Positions 34,199-48,127 are shown, counted from the first letter of the stretch. The stretch: DNA of 64,000 bases from Bretschneidera sinensis (GCA_023935145.1 CM043700.1:143510828-143574827), one strand, 5' to 3'. A program made the numbers and translations. The notes: generated from the letters alone by a model not told the origin.

Positions 34199-37100
34199 TT
34201 AAATAAGTCCCTGGCGCTGCAAATCAGAGTATGTCTTTTTGTTGTAAATGTTACCCTCTTTGTCCTCGTACTCTTCTTCAAGATCAGGGCGCCACTTATT
34301 AATTCCTTGGCGTGCTTGTATCCTTTTCCACAATTCTTTAGCTTCCTGCAAAATAGAATGTTTAGAATTAAAGACTGATAATTATCAATAAACATTTTAT
34401 TTATAAGTAAAAGTTGAATATATAGAACCACCCATTTACATGAGGACCTATTGAAAAGATAGTAGTAATTCAATTAACTTTATAAATTCATCTTCATTTA
34501 CAAAAAAACTTCCCCTTAACCAAAATCTAAGTGTGTTAAGACGAGATAATTATCAAGAAACATACTATCAACATTATTATTTCTGCTAGTATAAGCATAT
34601 TCAGCAGTCATCTAAATGCACCTTCATAACTATTTATCATGATGTCACAAGTCTACCCATGTAATGTCTTATATTTAAGAAAGAAAACACGTGTCCAAAA
34701 AACATCAACTTGATCTAATGTCCTTGTCATCAGAGGCTACATAGATCATGCTTCTTACTCAGAGTTCAATATTTTACTGGTTGTAAAAACCCCAATGAAG
34801 ATAGCACACATTTGCAATTACAAAAGAACAAGTGGTGGGGAAAGAAGATTGATTCATAGCAATATAAATATAAGATCGATACATAAGGTCTGAAACAGCA
34901 TACCTCAATAGATGTGATCTCATTGAAGTTCTTGGTATTTGGAATACCAAGGCAACGCATCCCATGCTGGTGCCGCCATTCCTTGAAATGACGTTCAAAA
35001 GCCCTACGCCCCCAGTAACTGTAGTTCCCACATATCTCACACTTAAATTCCTGGAATACATTGAAGAGCATTCTTGTGAGCAAGAGCCTCTACAATAGTT
35101 GTCACCCAAAACAGGCAGTAGTGCCCAGACAAAGTTCAAAGACTAATAACAAATAAATAATAGGATAAACAAAACTGAATAATTTTCCTTTAACAAGACA
35201 GGGTGTGTAACATCATGGTTAAGACACATCATAGTGATTGAACAGAAATTTTCACCATTGTCCAAGCATTCACTGCTAATGGTTCGGCCATCAGCAATGA
35301 AGGCAATTACGCCAGTGGCAAATATGTATCCCATACATCCTTAAAAATAAGTAGCACAGGACCAAATAAGAGCACCTTTCCAATTGAATTAAGAAAATGC
35401 TCAATGAAAGTGCAACTAAGCACTTATAACTTGCATCCAAAATTACAGGAATAGGGGTACAAGCTTACAAGTATATTTCACTAAAGAAGTACTCCAAAGA
35501 AAGTAGTCTTCTGCAATTAAGAAGAGAAAATACCTGACCAAGACCATGAAGCTTATAGAGCCAGTAAGGTATAGGCTTCCCATCCCAACCCATTGGCAAT
35601 TTAAGGGGATTATAAATCTGTTGGTCTTCATCGTCACTTTCAGTGTCAACCTGAGTTTCTTCCTGCAAGAAATTGTCAAATCCAAGCAACCATTAATTAT
35701 CAGAACTGTAGCAAGCAGGGTCATTTTTTCCCTTTAAATCTTTTGGGGAAGGGGACCAACCAAGCTTGAAGATTAAATTTAAACCAAAAATTCCATGTTA
35801 ACTTTATGCATATTTTGGAAGCAAGCACAAAACAGCAAGAAGTATGGCTGAAAATCTCTTTAGAAATATACAAAACAAGTTATGCAACATCAGATGCTAA
35901 GCAAATGTCTACATAGTTGATATTTATGAATTAACAATCACAGGATGACCAATAACAACACACATTAAACTCGCCCAGAAGGTGGGAAAATTTTCATGAG
36001 ACAAGTTTCAGTTTTCCTTTCCTTTTTATTTCATCATAGTATCGTACCCAAAAAACAAAAAAGATCTATGCATTGTCTCCACTCTCCAGAATGCTACGAA
36101 GCCAAAGTCTTTAGATGGTTGCCTAAATATCAGTTCAGGTTCCATGGAAGGCAACAGGATTATTTAAAATGCATAATTCAAGTTATCAAGTTACTCTGGA
36201 GTGAAATAAGCATGTAAAATTGGAATTGAAGATTTGAATTCCAATTCAGACATAATTAAACTATGTCTCTCTACACGTGAACCAAACAAATTTGAACTAG
36301 ACTTAGTGGGAATCAATATTTTAAATGTACCTCCTCACGTTCTGCTTCCATTTCCTCGTATGTCAGTGCCTGTTTCTTCTCCACATTTTGCTTTGTTCGT
36401 ACAATTGTCTGCTCAAGATCACAGTTATTAAACAAACATCATTATATTTGCAGATATATTTACTCCCAATGTTGAAAAGCAGACTATGCATACAATCAAT
36501 AGGTGAGTTGTGGTCAAAACACTTCCAATCAGAAAAGCATCACCAACTAAACAAGAAAGCAACATTGCTAACCTCATCCAATAAATCACAAAGTTTCTTT
36601 ATCTTGGCCTCCTTTAGAGCAATCTCTTTTTCATTTTCAGCTTCTTGTGGGGCAGCAGCAACGTCATTTTGTTGCAGTCCACGTGAAGTTCTGGCAAAAT
36701 GTTTCTTGTCCAGCTTTTCTAGAGGTGTGTGCTGCAAAAGGAATACAGACCTTGAATGTATTAGATAACTTAAATTCACAACATAAATCTTCCAAGAAAC
36801 CTATATTGGACAGTACTTCAATCCATATCTACAAAAGGAAATGCCTACAAAAGCTGAACGGAATGCTTAAATTATCAGGATTCTAAAAACTTAAAACATT
36901 TCAGATTATACAACGGACTTCCCAAAGCCCTTTAGATCGTGTTATAGGCCAACAGTGAACAAATATTCTAAATTAATCAAATCCCCTTTAAAAGGACAAA
37001 AAGAATCAAAGATCTGCAAACTACTAGCTATGTAAGCAAAAAGGCACATACTCTTATGCACTAGCAGGTAAATAATGTTACTGTAGCACAACTGAACATT

Positions 37101-40095
37101 AAATCACATTTCAGAATTTTCCTAATTTAATACTAGGTAAAAAGAGCTATTACAAACTCACCTTCGTAAGGAAAAGCCTCTCGGCGCGCTGCTGAAGAGT
37201 ACCACCAGTCTTCAGTCCTAATGCAGCCGATGCCTGCCAGAAATAAATACAGTAAACCCAAGATGAAACAAGGCTTTACAAAAATATTTCCGTTAAGCAG
37301 AAAGTACAAAAGATACAGTTCATGAACAAAAGCAGCTGGAAAAAAAATCATTTGATCACAAAGAATTGCCATTACCTCCTTTAGCTTTTCGGGACCAACT
37401 TCCATCAGCTCTTCAACTGTACTGTAGTAATCAAGATCGATCACAGTGTGTTGAGGAGGAACATGACCGTTTTCTTCACCTTGCTTCTCCCAATCTTGTA
37501 CCTTGCCATCTTTCCATTGCTCTTCAAAATCAGTCACAACCTGCCACAAATCTTTCGCAAGTTATTTAACACTGCAGGATCCAAGATTATCCTGAGGGGG
37601 TCCTCCTAATAGTTCGCCAATTACACTCATATACATTAAATCTTCCAAAAATAGATTCGTATAAAGCATTTCTGCAGGTTATTCAGAAAAGAAGCTGTAA
37701 TCTGCCTAATTATGATCCACTGCCCTCTAGCCATGACAGTTATACCAAAGCGTATCCAGTTAATACATATTAGACTTTTGACACAGCTTAACACACACAC
37801 ATATATATATATATATATGTCATCAGTATCCATTAGAAGAGTAGGAAATGCATTTGGTACAGCATCATAACATACTTAAATTAATGAAAATTTGAATAAA
37901 ATAATTGCTAAAATAATAAATCATTAGAAGTGAACCTTTGCGAATATTCTATCAAGATCTTGCAGTGGGTCTGTCCTATGAAAAAAGTAAATCAAATACT
38001 CCAGTAAGTTTTCCATATACTCCATGTATTGCCTACAGAAAAACAGACATTGAAACACTGTGAATCATTTGCATAAGTAGGAGGATGATGCAGGTAAATA
38101 CAAAATTACCACATCAGAATATGGACAATTATCTTACTAAACGAAAAACAAAACAACTCCAATAAAAGTTTACCTTGCCAACTTCAATTTGCGAGGGATC
38201 TTATGTGGTTGTGAAAAAACATCAAGGTAAGCAGAGTATTCAATGGGTTCTCCAAATTTGGAATTAATGTACTGATTATACAATTCGTGCATGTCTAGGT
38301 ATCGCCCTAAGGCTTCCTGAAAAAAAAAACACATAAATGAATGTTAAGAAAGATTGCATGTAGGGAAAGAGTAATGGACCAAGGCGCACATGCCTCAACT
38401 TTTTCTCTTTTTATCTTGTTGGGGGGGACAAACAGACAGAAAGATAGAGACATAGTCACAGAGATACCTCCCCACTGAACTCAATCACAGGCTCCTCCTT
38501 AAGTAGTCCCTCATACTCCTCATTAGTATCAATAACATGTGCAGCTGGATGCTTTCTATGGTACTCCCGTATCTGTACATTCAGAAATTAATTCACTAAA
38601 CATCTCAATGTATAAAAAATTCCACCATATAGCATCAATTAATATATGTGTGTAGGGCAGGAGGGGGTGAGTGAGATAATTTTTCATACATAAGACACAT
38701 ATTGATCTGATTAGCAATTTGGTCCTCTACTCCGTCTTATGCCTATGAAATATCATTGAGACATTACTGCCATGAGAAATATAAAAAATAAAGAGACAAA
38801 TTGTGAATCGCTGATTATGTAAGCTAGGGATGCATTTTCCACTTCAGATTTCGAGTTCAAAATGCTCCTATGTCTCACTCCTTCAAAGTAACGTCTAGAC
38901 ACACTTCAATCACATGTTTCATACCATACACCACTTAGACCAACTTAAATCAAAAGAATTAACACGGGCACCTGCACCAAACATACATGTGCTTGCTCAC
39001 ATGCGCACATACACGTGCACACACATAGGAACCCATACAGACATATTCACAACAGGCCTTGCAACTTTTCAATGGAGAATAACATAAACTGTTGACTCAA
39101 CTTTTAGATTGATTTTTTGCCATCTCAAAAGTTTAATGACAGTAACAATAGTCGATACTATTAAGCATGAGTCTCACTTAGAATTTAGAATTTATCATCT
39201 TCAATCACCCATTTAAACAAGAAATCACACAATTAAGTACAAACCTTAATTGACAGGAAATTCCCCCCTGGTAAGGTCATTTCAATCTTAACCAGATAAT
39301 TATAAATTTAATAATAAAAAAATCAACTTACCTCTTTTAATCTGTCATAAAATGCACTAAAAACATTTGTGCCTGTTGCGGTTTGGCCACCTAGAGCTGC
39401 AATCTCATCCTTCCTAGCATTATCTTTATCTTCGTAGATATCAATCTGAAACAAACAGAAAGAAACGTTACTTAATCTTAATTCATAGACGAGAAGACAA
39501 GACAAAGAATTATGCAAGTAGTTAACAGATACTCCATCTATTACTGACAAAAATGTTGTAAAAGGACTGCAATCTTATTTGTATCTTAACGCAATAAGCT
39601 ACTAATCAACTAGGGGCAACATAATTTATTTATAAAAGATTATTCAAAGCACGAGTACTGCTTATTTTCATTCAAAACTATATATTCATACATCTCTTGC
39701 ATTTTTTAAGCGAATATCAATCAGATTGGTTGCTTTATACACTCTATCAAAATGAGCCAAAGTGTTTCAATTTCATTGTCGAAACTGTTACCCACTTACA
39801 AATTCTTGCATATAAATCTACAACATATAAGATATGATATTCAAAATGACCATTTTTCTCTATTTTCTAAGCGACCGAACAGAGAGCGCAAAAAAATCTC
39901 GAGTAAGCAGGAGAAAATTACAAGTTTCTCGGTTGTGGCGGTGACTGTATCGATCATGTTACGGACTCGGTGGCTCTGGAACAAGCGGTCCTTGTTCGTG
40001 GCCGGCTCTGTCTGAAGATCCTTCACTACGAGTCGCTCGACCCGCTCCACCTCCTCGTGAGCCGCGCGAGTCACCTCCAGCAGAGTCGACGACAT
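34199..40095 (-). CDS. SF3A3: Splicing factor 3A subunit 3 (SF3a60), ATROPOS-type
   Basis: Twelve exons on the minus strand: 40095-39922, 39445-39332, 38572-38468, 38316-38174, 38032-37936, 37540-37376, 37233-37162, 36731-36573, 36408-36331, 35662-35534, 35050-34904, 34345-34199. They give 509 residues, the usual length. It is a core U2 snRNP subunit that helps the snRNP engage the branch site. Features in order: N-terminal helix region ([20 protein letters not shown]), the SF3a60 block around [17 protein letters not shown], a SAP-like [27 protein letters not shown], an acidic linker (TESDDEDQQ), and a C-terminal C2H2 finger of the matrin/U1 type with Cys416, Cys419, His433 and His439 ([15 protein letters not shown]). 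It ends SDLQRQGLI. All introns are GT-AG. The Arabidopsis counterpart is ATROPOS, needed for gametic cell fate. It is divergent from the SFT2-like gene. Confidence 0.96.
37801..37817. repeat. (AT)n microsatellite in an SF3a60 intron
   Basis: A short AT run preceded by an ACAC stretch, in the intron between exons 5 and 6 (37541-37935). Confidence 0.7.
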
Positions 40096-41480
40096 CTTAC
40101 CGCCTCTGTCAATCTAGAAAGAGAGTCCCTCTCTCAATTCAAGTTGCAGGTCCAGTTAGGGTTTCTCTCTCACACACACAAAACAGCACACTTGCAGAGG
40201 AGACTTCTTGGGTGAGCCGGGTGCATCCCGAGGTTTTAGGACTCAATTTTTATGAAAGCAACAGAACGGCATCGTTTCTATTTAAAAAATTGTAGTGGTC
40301 TGTGTAATGACGTGGCGTCTTTCATTAAGTTATGGTATGTTCGCTCACACAGTATATCGTCATCTTTAAAAAGGGTGAATTACATTGACATTTCTCAAGG
40401 GTGACTTTATTTAAAACTTAAATCTCAACTTTTCTTCGAAGTAACATTTCCCCCAAGTTCTTTACGTAGATTACAATCTCATCCTTCTGTGACGTTAATA
40501 GAAAAAGCAAAATAATATTTTTATCTTTATATTTATGTGAAAATAAATGTTTGCCCTTTGACTTAATCAATCATTTATTAAAAAATAATTTAACCAACGA
40601 AAATTAAATAATGAAACTAACATTTTCCTCTAACCAAGAGTAAACAATAAATTTTAAATTTAAATGTTTGTTTACATCAACAAAAATTAAAAAATTGAAA
40701 AGATATAACAATTAATCTAATTGTTATAGCAAATAATGCAAACAAACAAACAAAAACCTCTCACTCAAAATAATTGCTATGCAACAAGGCTGTGCTATGA
40801 AATTTAAAGTGTTCGGTACAAGATTGTGACTTGGATTTATATTTATAAAAAAATTACATTTATCCTATTATAATTGAAAATTTTATTTTATTTTTTAAAA
40901 AATTTTAAATTTTATCAAATAAAACATTGAAAGAGGTTTCAATATCATACAACAAAATAAAATAAATTCAGTGGATTTCTTATGTTAGATGCGTATTAGA
41001 TGACTCACTTAAAAATTAAAAAGTCTCAAAAACTAAAACGATTATGATATTGTTTAAATCATATAGTAATTCGCTTTTGATTCGAAGCATTAAATTTAAT
41101 GTTTTAAGTTGAATTATAAGTTAAATTTATATAAATATTATTTTTTTTAAACCATTGTTTTTATTAATCATAGAGTAACTTGATATTTTTGATATTATAT
41201 GCGAGTCACGTTACATTACATGCCGGGATTATCCATTTGGATGATTTTGTAAGGGACAGAATAAACTTTGGGTGGAATGTAAAGTTGGAAAATATTGGAA
41301 ATAGATTGTAGTTAGTTAAACCTTAGGAATGTAAATGCAATTTAGCATTTAAAAAACGAAAATACTTTCCTCTTTGCAGTTTTTCCCTCTATAATTCATT
41401 AATTTGTCACGATCGTCCACTATATGCGTAGTGTCTCCTCTTCTCTCTTACCAATGAATAGGATACAATAATCAAAGAAG
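40096..41480. other. 1.4-kb divergent promoter spacer between SF3a60 and SFT2-like gene
   Basis: CT-rich leaders lie at both ends (about 40110-40200 and 41420-41460), with AT-rich DNA between. The head-to-head layout could allow shared regulation, but the distance is longer than a typical tight bidirectional promoter. No repeat or gene is seen. Confidence 0.55.
40308..40316. promoter_or_regulatory. TGACGTGGC ACGT-core element upstream of SF3a60
   Basis: A bZIP-type ACGT-core site about 215 bases upstream of the SF3a60 ATG, within the shared divergent spacer. It is a match to a known motif class only; no use is shown. Confidence 0.35.
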
Positions 41481-43845
41481 ATGTGGAAGCTGAACCAGAT
41501 TATATCAGGGAATGACGAGGAGAGAGCAGAGAGCTTTCTGGGTGAAGAATCAGATGGCTTCTGTTCTCTCTCTTCTACGCAGGTACTCTTTACAGTTACC
41601 CTCTGATTTCATTGTCATTTACTTTTTGAATCTATTAATTGATTCGGTTTCTAATATTTTATGGGTTTTTCTTTTTGTGTAAGCAGAGAATGTACGGATT
41701 CGCCGCTTGTTTGGTCGCTGGTATGCTCTGTATGTTTCTGGTATGAGCATTTATGCCCTCTTTCTCTCCTTTAACCATTTATAATGTGAATGATGTCTGT
41801 GTATGCATTTACATATAATGGGTTCTTTTTTATTCCCTTTTTCTCTTTTCGGATTTTTATAATTTGAAATGTGGGAATGCACATTATACTCCATGGCCTT
41901 ATTTGGTTGCCAATTTTGGTTTACTTTCTCTGTTCTTGAAAGGCCAGTGGCATTGATTTTAGCTCACAATAGCAATGTGGAACTTTAGTGTTGCTAACTT
42001 TTAAAATTTTGCTGGATCCGTACCCATCAATGGTGGTTTATCCATTTTCATGCCTAATTGTCAATCACCATTTTCTTTTGGTTTCAACAGTTATGATCTG
42101 GTTAGTGAAGGTTAACAACATTTTCTTAATACTGAGTGCTAATAGAAAATGTATTTAACTCAAAAAAAATCTCATTAATGTTGCTTCCTTTGCAGTCATT
42201 GATTGTGTTCGCCAAGCCCATCAAATTTGCTGTATTGTTCACCTTTGGCAATGTGCTAGCAGTTGGAAGGTAGGTTGACTGGTTTTGTTAAGCAATGAGT
42301 TCTAATCTTTATCTATCTAGGCAATAGGATTTGATTAAACTGCTAAGCCTAAAATTGATTTAATGGTTTAATTGACCAAATAAATTATAAAACTAATGTT
42401 GCCATCTCTCAGTTATTTTTGCCAGAAACATGGTGCTTGAATATTAGAAATTGACGTTTTTCTTTCCTCTTTTCATCTGATGAAAGTGTAGTCACATATT
42501 TCGCTTCTGAATGTTATAACGAAAGAATAGCATTTATAGCATTTCTTTCTTCTCAACAATCTTGCCTTGTGCTTAACCAAATTGGGTGTGTAAACTTGTG
42601 TTTTGCTTGTCATATGGCTATCCTTGGAATTTTGATTGCTGAAAGACGACATCAAATCAACCATTTTAACTGTTGTGGGATCTAGGAAATGACTTAAATT
42701 TTTTGAATAGTATAAAATCATTTGTCAGTGGTGCTAATGACATGAGTTCTTATGGTTTTTGTTGGTTCATCTCTACTTAGTTTAACTAAACGTATGTCTT
42801 CACTAGATTTCTCAGATATTAAATTTGATGTGTTGTTTGGCAGCACAGCCTTCCTCATTGGACCTTGGCAACAAATACGTATGATGTTTGATTCCGTCCG
42901 TGTTTATGCAACAGCTATATACATAGGATGTGTCATCATATCTCTCATTTGTGCCCTTTTGGTAAGTTCACGGTCTTGACGCTGCAGACTGCAGTAGATC
43001 AGTACAATACTACAATACTAAATGCAGCTTTTAATGAAGTTAGCTGAATCTGTAAAGCTTGGAGATTAGTCTAGAAAATTCTGGGTGACTTGAAATAGTT
43101 CCCATGCTTCTTTTATTTATCGCTCTTGGAGCCCAGTAGGTCCTGGTACTTTACTCTTCAAAATCATCCCCATTTCTTGGGACTTTTTAGCATATGAAAC
43201 ATTTATTCTATCCTAGTTTGTGGACTGCTTTGAACTATCAAAATTGTTCTCTCTCAGATTTAGCGAGTGTGTTCTCATGGTTGTCTTATCTTGGTGTCTG
43301 CATCCCTAGTCCCTAATGTGTTTTTTGCCTGAGTTTCCAGTTCAGATTTCCTTTTAAAATGCCTCTAGAAAGCAATTTTGGTTTCATTTTATATTCTCAT
43401 CATATTATTAATTAATTACACTACAACTAGATATCTTTTTGAATTTTTTCTTTCCATCTTGCAGATACATAGCAAGATTTTGACCATACTTGCAATCATA
43501 ATTGAGATCTGTGCCCTTTTCTGGTAAGTTCGTATTTCACTTTCATCCCTGTCAATTCAAGTCAAAATCTTTATATGGAAAGCACTTTCTGCACCTTTTC
43601 ATGACTTGAAATGTATACTTTGGTGTGTGGAGTTCAATCATTAGTCCACTACCCTATCCAGCAAGATCTCCATATTAACTCCTTTGAGTCTACTTCACAT
43701 GCTTTATTTTGTAGTCTTAAATTATATTTAAACTACTTATATTATTCGGTTTGAGCTGTGTAACAGGTATAGTCTAAGTTATATTCCATTTGCGCGAAGA
43801 ATGGTTTCCGAATTGATGATCAGATTTTGTGACACTGAACTCTAG
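41481..43845 (+). CDS. SFT2/Got1-like vesicle transport membrane protein
   Basis: Six exons: 41481-41582, 41687-41740, 42196-42269, 42844-42961, 43465-43523, 43767-43845. They give 161 residues, normal for the family. After a soluble, acidic N-terminus (34 residues) there are four hydrophobic segments at about 36-56, 62-84, 97-117 and 120-142. The family motif GPWQQIRMMFD lies at about 83-93, between segments two and three, and a short basic tail (YIPFARRMVSEL) follows. SFT2 proteins sit in Golgi membranes and act in fusion of endosome-derived vesicles with the Golgi, as shown for yeast Sft2. Arabidopsis has a few such genes and I cannot say which is orthologous, so no symbol is given. All introns are GT-AG. 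Confidence 0.92.
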
Positions 43846-44084
43846 AGAATGCAAATTCAAGGGAGATTCATTGTCTGACCGCTGCTTGAATACTAGGTAT
43901 CCCCTTTTTGCTTGCTTCTCCTTTTGCCTAACTCTGAGTTGGCACGAAACATTATCCTTTGATTTGCCTGTTTGAGGGCTTGTGATTGTTATATATTAAC
44001 AGATGTAGTATACATTTCTTGATTTCTTATTCTAGTTTCGATTGATTTCTCTTGGTTTCGATTCATACTGTCAACATTATATTG

Positions 44085-44146
44085 GACGTTTGGAAAAGGA
44101 TTTAAGCAAGCTTAAATTCATCTTGCTTAAATCTTCCCCAAACGTC
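44085..44146. mobile_element. 62-bp near-perfect hairpin (foldback) downstream of SFT2
   Basis: Arm 44085-44110 begins GACGTTTGG and ends GATTTAAGCAAG. Arm 44122-44146 is its complement through the same 9 and 12 bases. A 5/4-base internal mismatch lies between the two stems and the loop has 11 bases. The size and near-perfect pairing are like a very small MITE or an inverted-repeat transcript stem. It lies 240 bases past the SFT2 stop, possibly inside the 3' UTR. Confidence 0.6.
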
Positions 44147-44711
44147 ACCGTTAATCTACATAAGATTGAACCCGATACCAAATCCTTACCTCTTGAGATA
44201 ACTGTTCTATAACGCAAGGGTTTGCTTGCCTCGATTGCAATCTGAAGTTTTATACTGTATGAAGGTATTGCTCAAGATAGAAACGAATGCGTGTATCATG
44301 GACATGGAGAAAGTGATACGGTAATGCTTTGGCCCTTTATTTAGGCCACATAACTATACATATTTAAACTCGATTCAGTAGTGGCTTTGTATACTGATTT
44401 AGTAGGAAGCAGCTCATAGCCGACAGCCAATTGAAACTAAACTGCTAGAGTAGGCTGAAGACTCGTACCAAGAATATGTATACCATAGGCCCAGATCTTT
44501 CCCAATTTAATCTAACAAAGCAAATCCATACTATTTGTTGGACCCATCTCTATCAAGTTTTGTGCAAGTCACGTAGTTATTCTTGTTCCATAACATGATG
44601 GAATGAACCCAATCAGATCTACGATCACATTCTAGCCAACTTGGCTAATATCCCAATTACCCATTTGTAAAACTATTGGGTTCTTCTTTTTTGATAAATT
44701 TTTAATAAGTT

Positions 44712-44765
44712 TGGTTGTGAGCTTAGTCCAAACGGGTAAGGACATGTTTTGGGTTCAATCACTAT
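44712..44765 (+). mobile_element. Possible SINE head (tRNA-like boxes)
   Basis: GTGAGCTTAGTCC resembles an A box and GGGTTCAATC (44751-44760) a B box, at a tRNA-like distance. A partial second copy of the middle (GGACATGTTCT and TCGGTCTCA) follows near 44793-44815. The box matches are imperfect. Confidence 0.3.
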
Positions 44766-46859
44766 AAGTTACCCCAGATAATTTTATTTAAGGACATGTT
44801 CTAAATTCGGTCTCAGTGACAAACTTTACACTCAAGGCAAAGAAATATTATATGCTGAAGTAGCATCAAGAACCTCAATTGTCATATATAAGTGGACAAG
44901 GATGGAAAATTCCTTGGTTTCTTTTCTTCTATTTTTTTTAAGGGAAGTGCTTGATTTCTGAACTTTCAAAAGGTTGCACTACTGATGTGTGATTTTTCCA
45001 AAGAACCAAAGACACTCTAGACAGTCACCTCCAAATAAAAGATGGCACTACTCCTTACATGTGTCAGTAACTAGCAGCATGATTACAATTAAAGACACCC
45101 TCAAAACATAAACCTCGTCATTCCAATTAAAGTGCGGCATCAGCACACAACATGACAGCACTAGTCTGGTGGATTAAGTAGTTGATTAATAATACTGGAG
45201 TAAAACTTAAGTAAATATAATGGTTTTAGTGTTTTTTTAAAAATCAAACTGATTTTTTTTTTACAAAAGTAAATTTATATCAGAATAATTATATTATCAA
45301 ACACTGAAAAGAATTTAAATTTATAATTATTTTATCAAAAATTATTTAAATAATCATAAAACTGAAACTATAATTAAACCAAACTATACCTAAGTCATCT
45401 AAAGGAACTGAAGTCCCATGAAGCATCATCTCTTACACAGCCATCACAATCATTACTTATAATGAATCATGTATGATTCCAAAACACAAATGCCCTACTT
45501 ATGAAGATAAGTACTCTTTTTTCTTTTTTTTAACTGAAACAAATGGAATTATTAGTAGTGAGTGCTTTAGCTGTATATATAAAGGGAAAGGTAGCTTAAT
45601 TTAATAGCTAAACATGGACCTACTATCAATGGGTAGGTGAGGTTAATAGTTTACCTCGTGATGATAAGGACCTTGCTCTTTAAACTATATATGCTAACCT
45701 AATTTTTCATTCAAAATAATAATAATAACCTAATTTTTCCCAACTACCCACTAGTGTTGTTTGGGCCATCAACTACTTGTAACCAACCGACTACTATATT
45801 ATCTACCAACCACAACATCCAAGCACATGCTTACTTAATATTTTAATACATTCCCACTCTTTACCAATTTTTTTATACAAAATAAACTAAAAAAACAATA
45901 TACAACAATTATGCCAAATTAACAAAACCGATATAAAAAAAAAATTTATTTTACCATCACTCACAGTTAAAACGATTAACAATTAAGATATTTTTATGTA
46001 ATGCACACTAATGAGTAATCATGCATAATGTTAATCGTCAATCATTTCAATCGCGATATGATAAAAACTCTCATTATATGACAATTATCTAACAACGAAT
46101 AACGAGTTCAATTAGTATTGTCCCCATATATATGATACTAAATATTCGATTACGATTAGTTATTTATTGAGGCATGGCATCTATAAAAATAAAGAATGGT
46201 GAATCAAATTTATTCACCATGAAAATATATTTGATTCTCTAAAACTTGAGTGATAATTTTTAAAAAGATTAGATGGTAATGAATTGTAACTTTACAAAAA
46301 TTGAATAGTGATATAAAGAGATAAAAATGAAAAACGCAAAAATCATATTGAAATGATGCATTTTAATTGACATAGACCAAAATTAACATGTAGTGTACAA
46401 ATCTTTAATCTCTCAATCTTCACTTCATCCATTGAGCTTGACCATTGTTTCTCTCCTCAAAAAATCAATTATCATAGGAAAACCAATTTCTTTGATCAAT
46501 GTTTTTTGAAAATCAATGACATTGTTTGGTATATTTTTGTTAAATATTATTTTTTATTTTAAATTACACTTAAAACATGTACCCAATGACAAAAATTCAC
46601 AGGCTTCTCAATTTTTTTTAATAAAAAAAGGCATGTTTACAAACTCTCTTTCTATAACACACTTGAAATCTAATCAAAATGCGAAAAAATGTGCAGAACA
46701 AGATCTTCAACGGATCTCCTTATCATTATAAAAACACTAAAAAGTGAAAATTTGCAAGCCATCTGTTGATTCTTTTCATTTCTTCAATAAAGTAAACACA
46801 AAAGCATCTTGAAAAAGTTCCCTGAAAATGAAGTTTCTCTGTTAGTGTTATTAAATACC

Positions 46860-47125
46860 CCACGTGTCCCCTCCAACTTCAAAGTCTGAACTGAAGCACA
46901 CAGCAATAAACAATGAACTCAGGGGAATGGTACGTGTTCGTTGTAAAATACTTCCAGGAGCGTGCATTAACCACGCGCCATTGTAACAGAGACATACAAG
47001 GGGTGATGATCATGTACTTGATCATCTCATCCAAAAATGATCACTATCACAAAAATACACATGAGGAACTTGAAATAGTGTGGGGCTCTTTGGTCAATGA
47101 CCCTTAGAATTTGGGAAGGGGTATA
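46860..47125 (+). promoter_or_regulatory. Isolated promoter-like block with G-box and TATA
   Basis: A CACGTGTC G-box lies near 46862, and GTATATATAG near 47122 looks like a TATA box. The DNA between is less AT-biased than its surroundings and contains an 8-bp inverted repeat, GATGATCA/TGATCATC (47005-47026). No coding sequence follows, so it could be the promoter of a non-coding RNA or of a lost gene. Confidence 0.25.
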
Positions 47126-47516
47126 TATAGTCGAGGACGACTCAACTAATCAAATGGCCAATTTTATAATAAATTTTATATTTATAACTTTGCTCTAACT
47201 AGCTTCATTTTTTAATTGTTAAAATAGTTTTTCATGTAGAGTAAAAAGTTATTTGTGTGGCTTTTAATTTATATAAATTAGTATCTCAACATACATGTTT
47301 AACTTGCATTAATTTATTATTTTATGTGATAAAATAATATATTGATAATAATTTTTTGACTTATATACGTTAAGTATAATGATTACATATTATCCATTAA
47401 AAAACTGAACCTACAAAGAAACTCTAAGAGAAGAACAATCTGGTTAGAATCACAAAAAAAAAACAATTGAAAATATAGAGAAGATAAATATAAATAAAAA
47501 AAAAAATCAACATGAA

Positions 47517-47862
47517 TTGAAGATAAGAGAGATAAAGAGAATGGAAAAGTTAAATCTCAGTGAGAAAGAAAAACATAGGTTGAAAATAAGAGAGATAAAG
47601 AGAGTGAAAAAGTTAAGTCTAAGTGGTATAATAGGAGAGAAAAATATGGGTTGAAGATAAGAGAGATAAAGAGAGTGGAGAAGTTGAGTCTAGGTGAGAT
47701 AATGGGAGAGAAAAACATGAGTTGAAGATAAGAGAGATAAAGAGAGTGGAGAAGTTAAGTCTAAGTGGAATAGTGAGAGAGAAAAATATGAGTTGAAGAT
47801 AAGAAAGATAAAAAAATGAGAGAAGTTAAGCCTAAATGGAATAGTGGAAGAGAAAAATGTAA
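47517..47862 (+). repeat. 71-bp minisatellite, five copies
   Basis: Units begin TTGAAGATAAGAGAGATAAA and start at about 47517, 47580, 47651, 47722 and 47793. The first copy is 63 bp and the others 71 bp. Each carries GAGAAGTTAAGTCTAAGTGG-type and GAGAGAAAAATATGAG-type blocks. Copies 3 and 4 are the most alike, the last is the most worn. Confidence 0.9.
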
Positions 47863-48103
47863 AAAGTTTGAGTCAATCGGTTTAAGTAGAGGTTTATAGG
47901 ACATTTTGAGATGTGAACACCAAAAACCAACGAAAAATAAAAAGACTTAACGGAAAATTTTAATTGAATCAAATTAAAACTCTAAAAACTTATTTTATCA
48001 AATTAAAATTTAAAACATTAACTTGACAAAAAGAACAAATTATTACTAAATCAAAGGATACTTATCATTATATAATTAAAAAAATCTGGGAGTTTAACAT
48101 TAT

Positions 48104-48127
48104 AAAAAAAAAAAAAAAAAAAAAAAA
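48104..48127 (+). repeat. 24-base A run
   Basis: An uninterrupted run of 24 A. It could be the tail of a retroposed sequence on the plus strand, but I see no recognisable body upstream. Confidence 0.8.

Noticed and set aside
47517..47862. Tandem array as a CRISPR array
   Set aside because: Units are head-to-tail with no spacers of unrelated sequence, and the genome is a plant nucleus.
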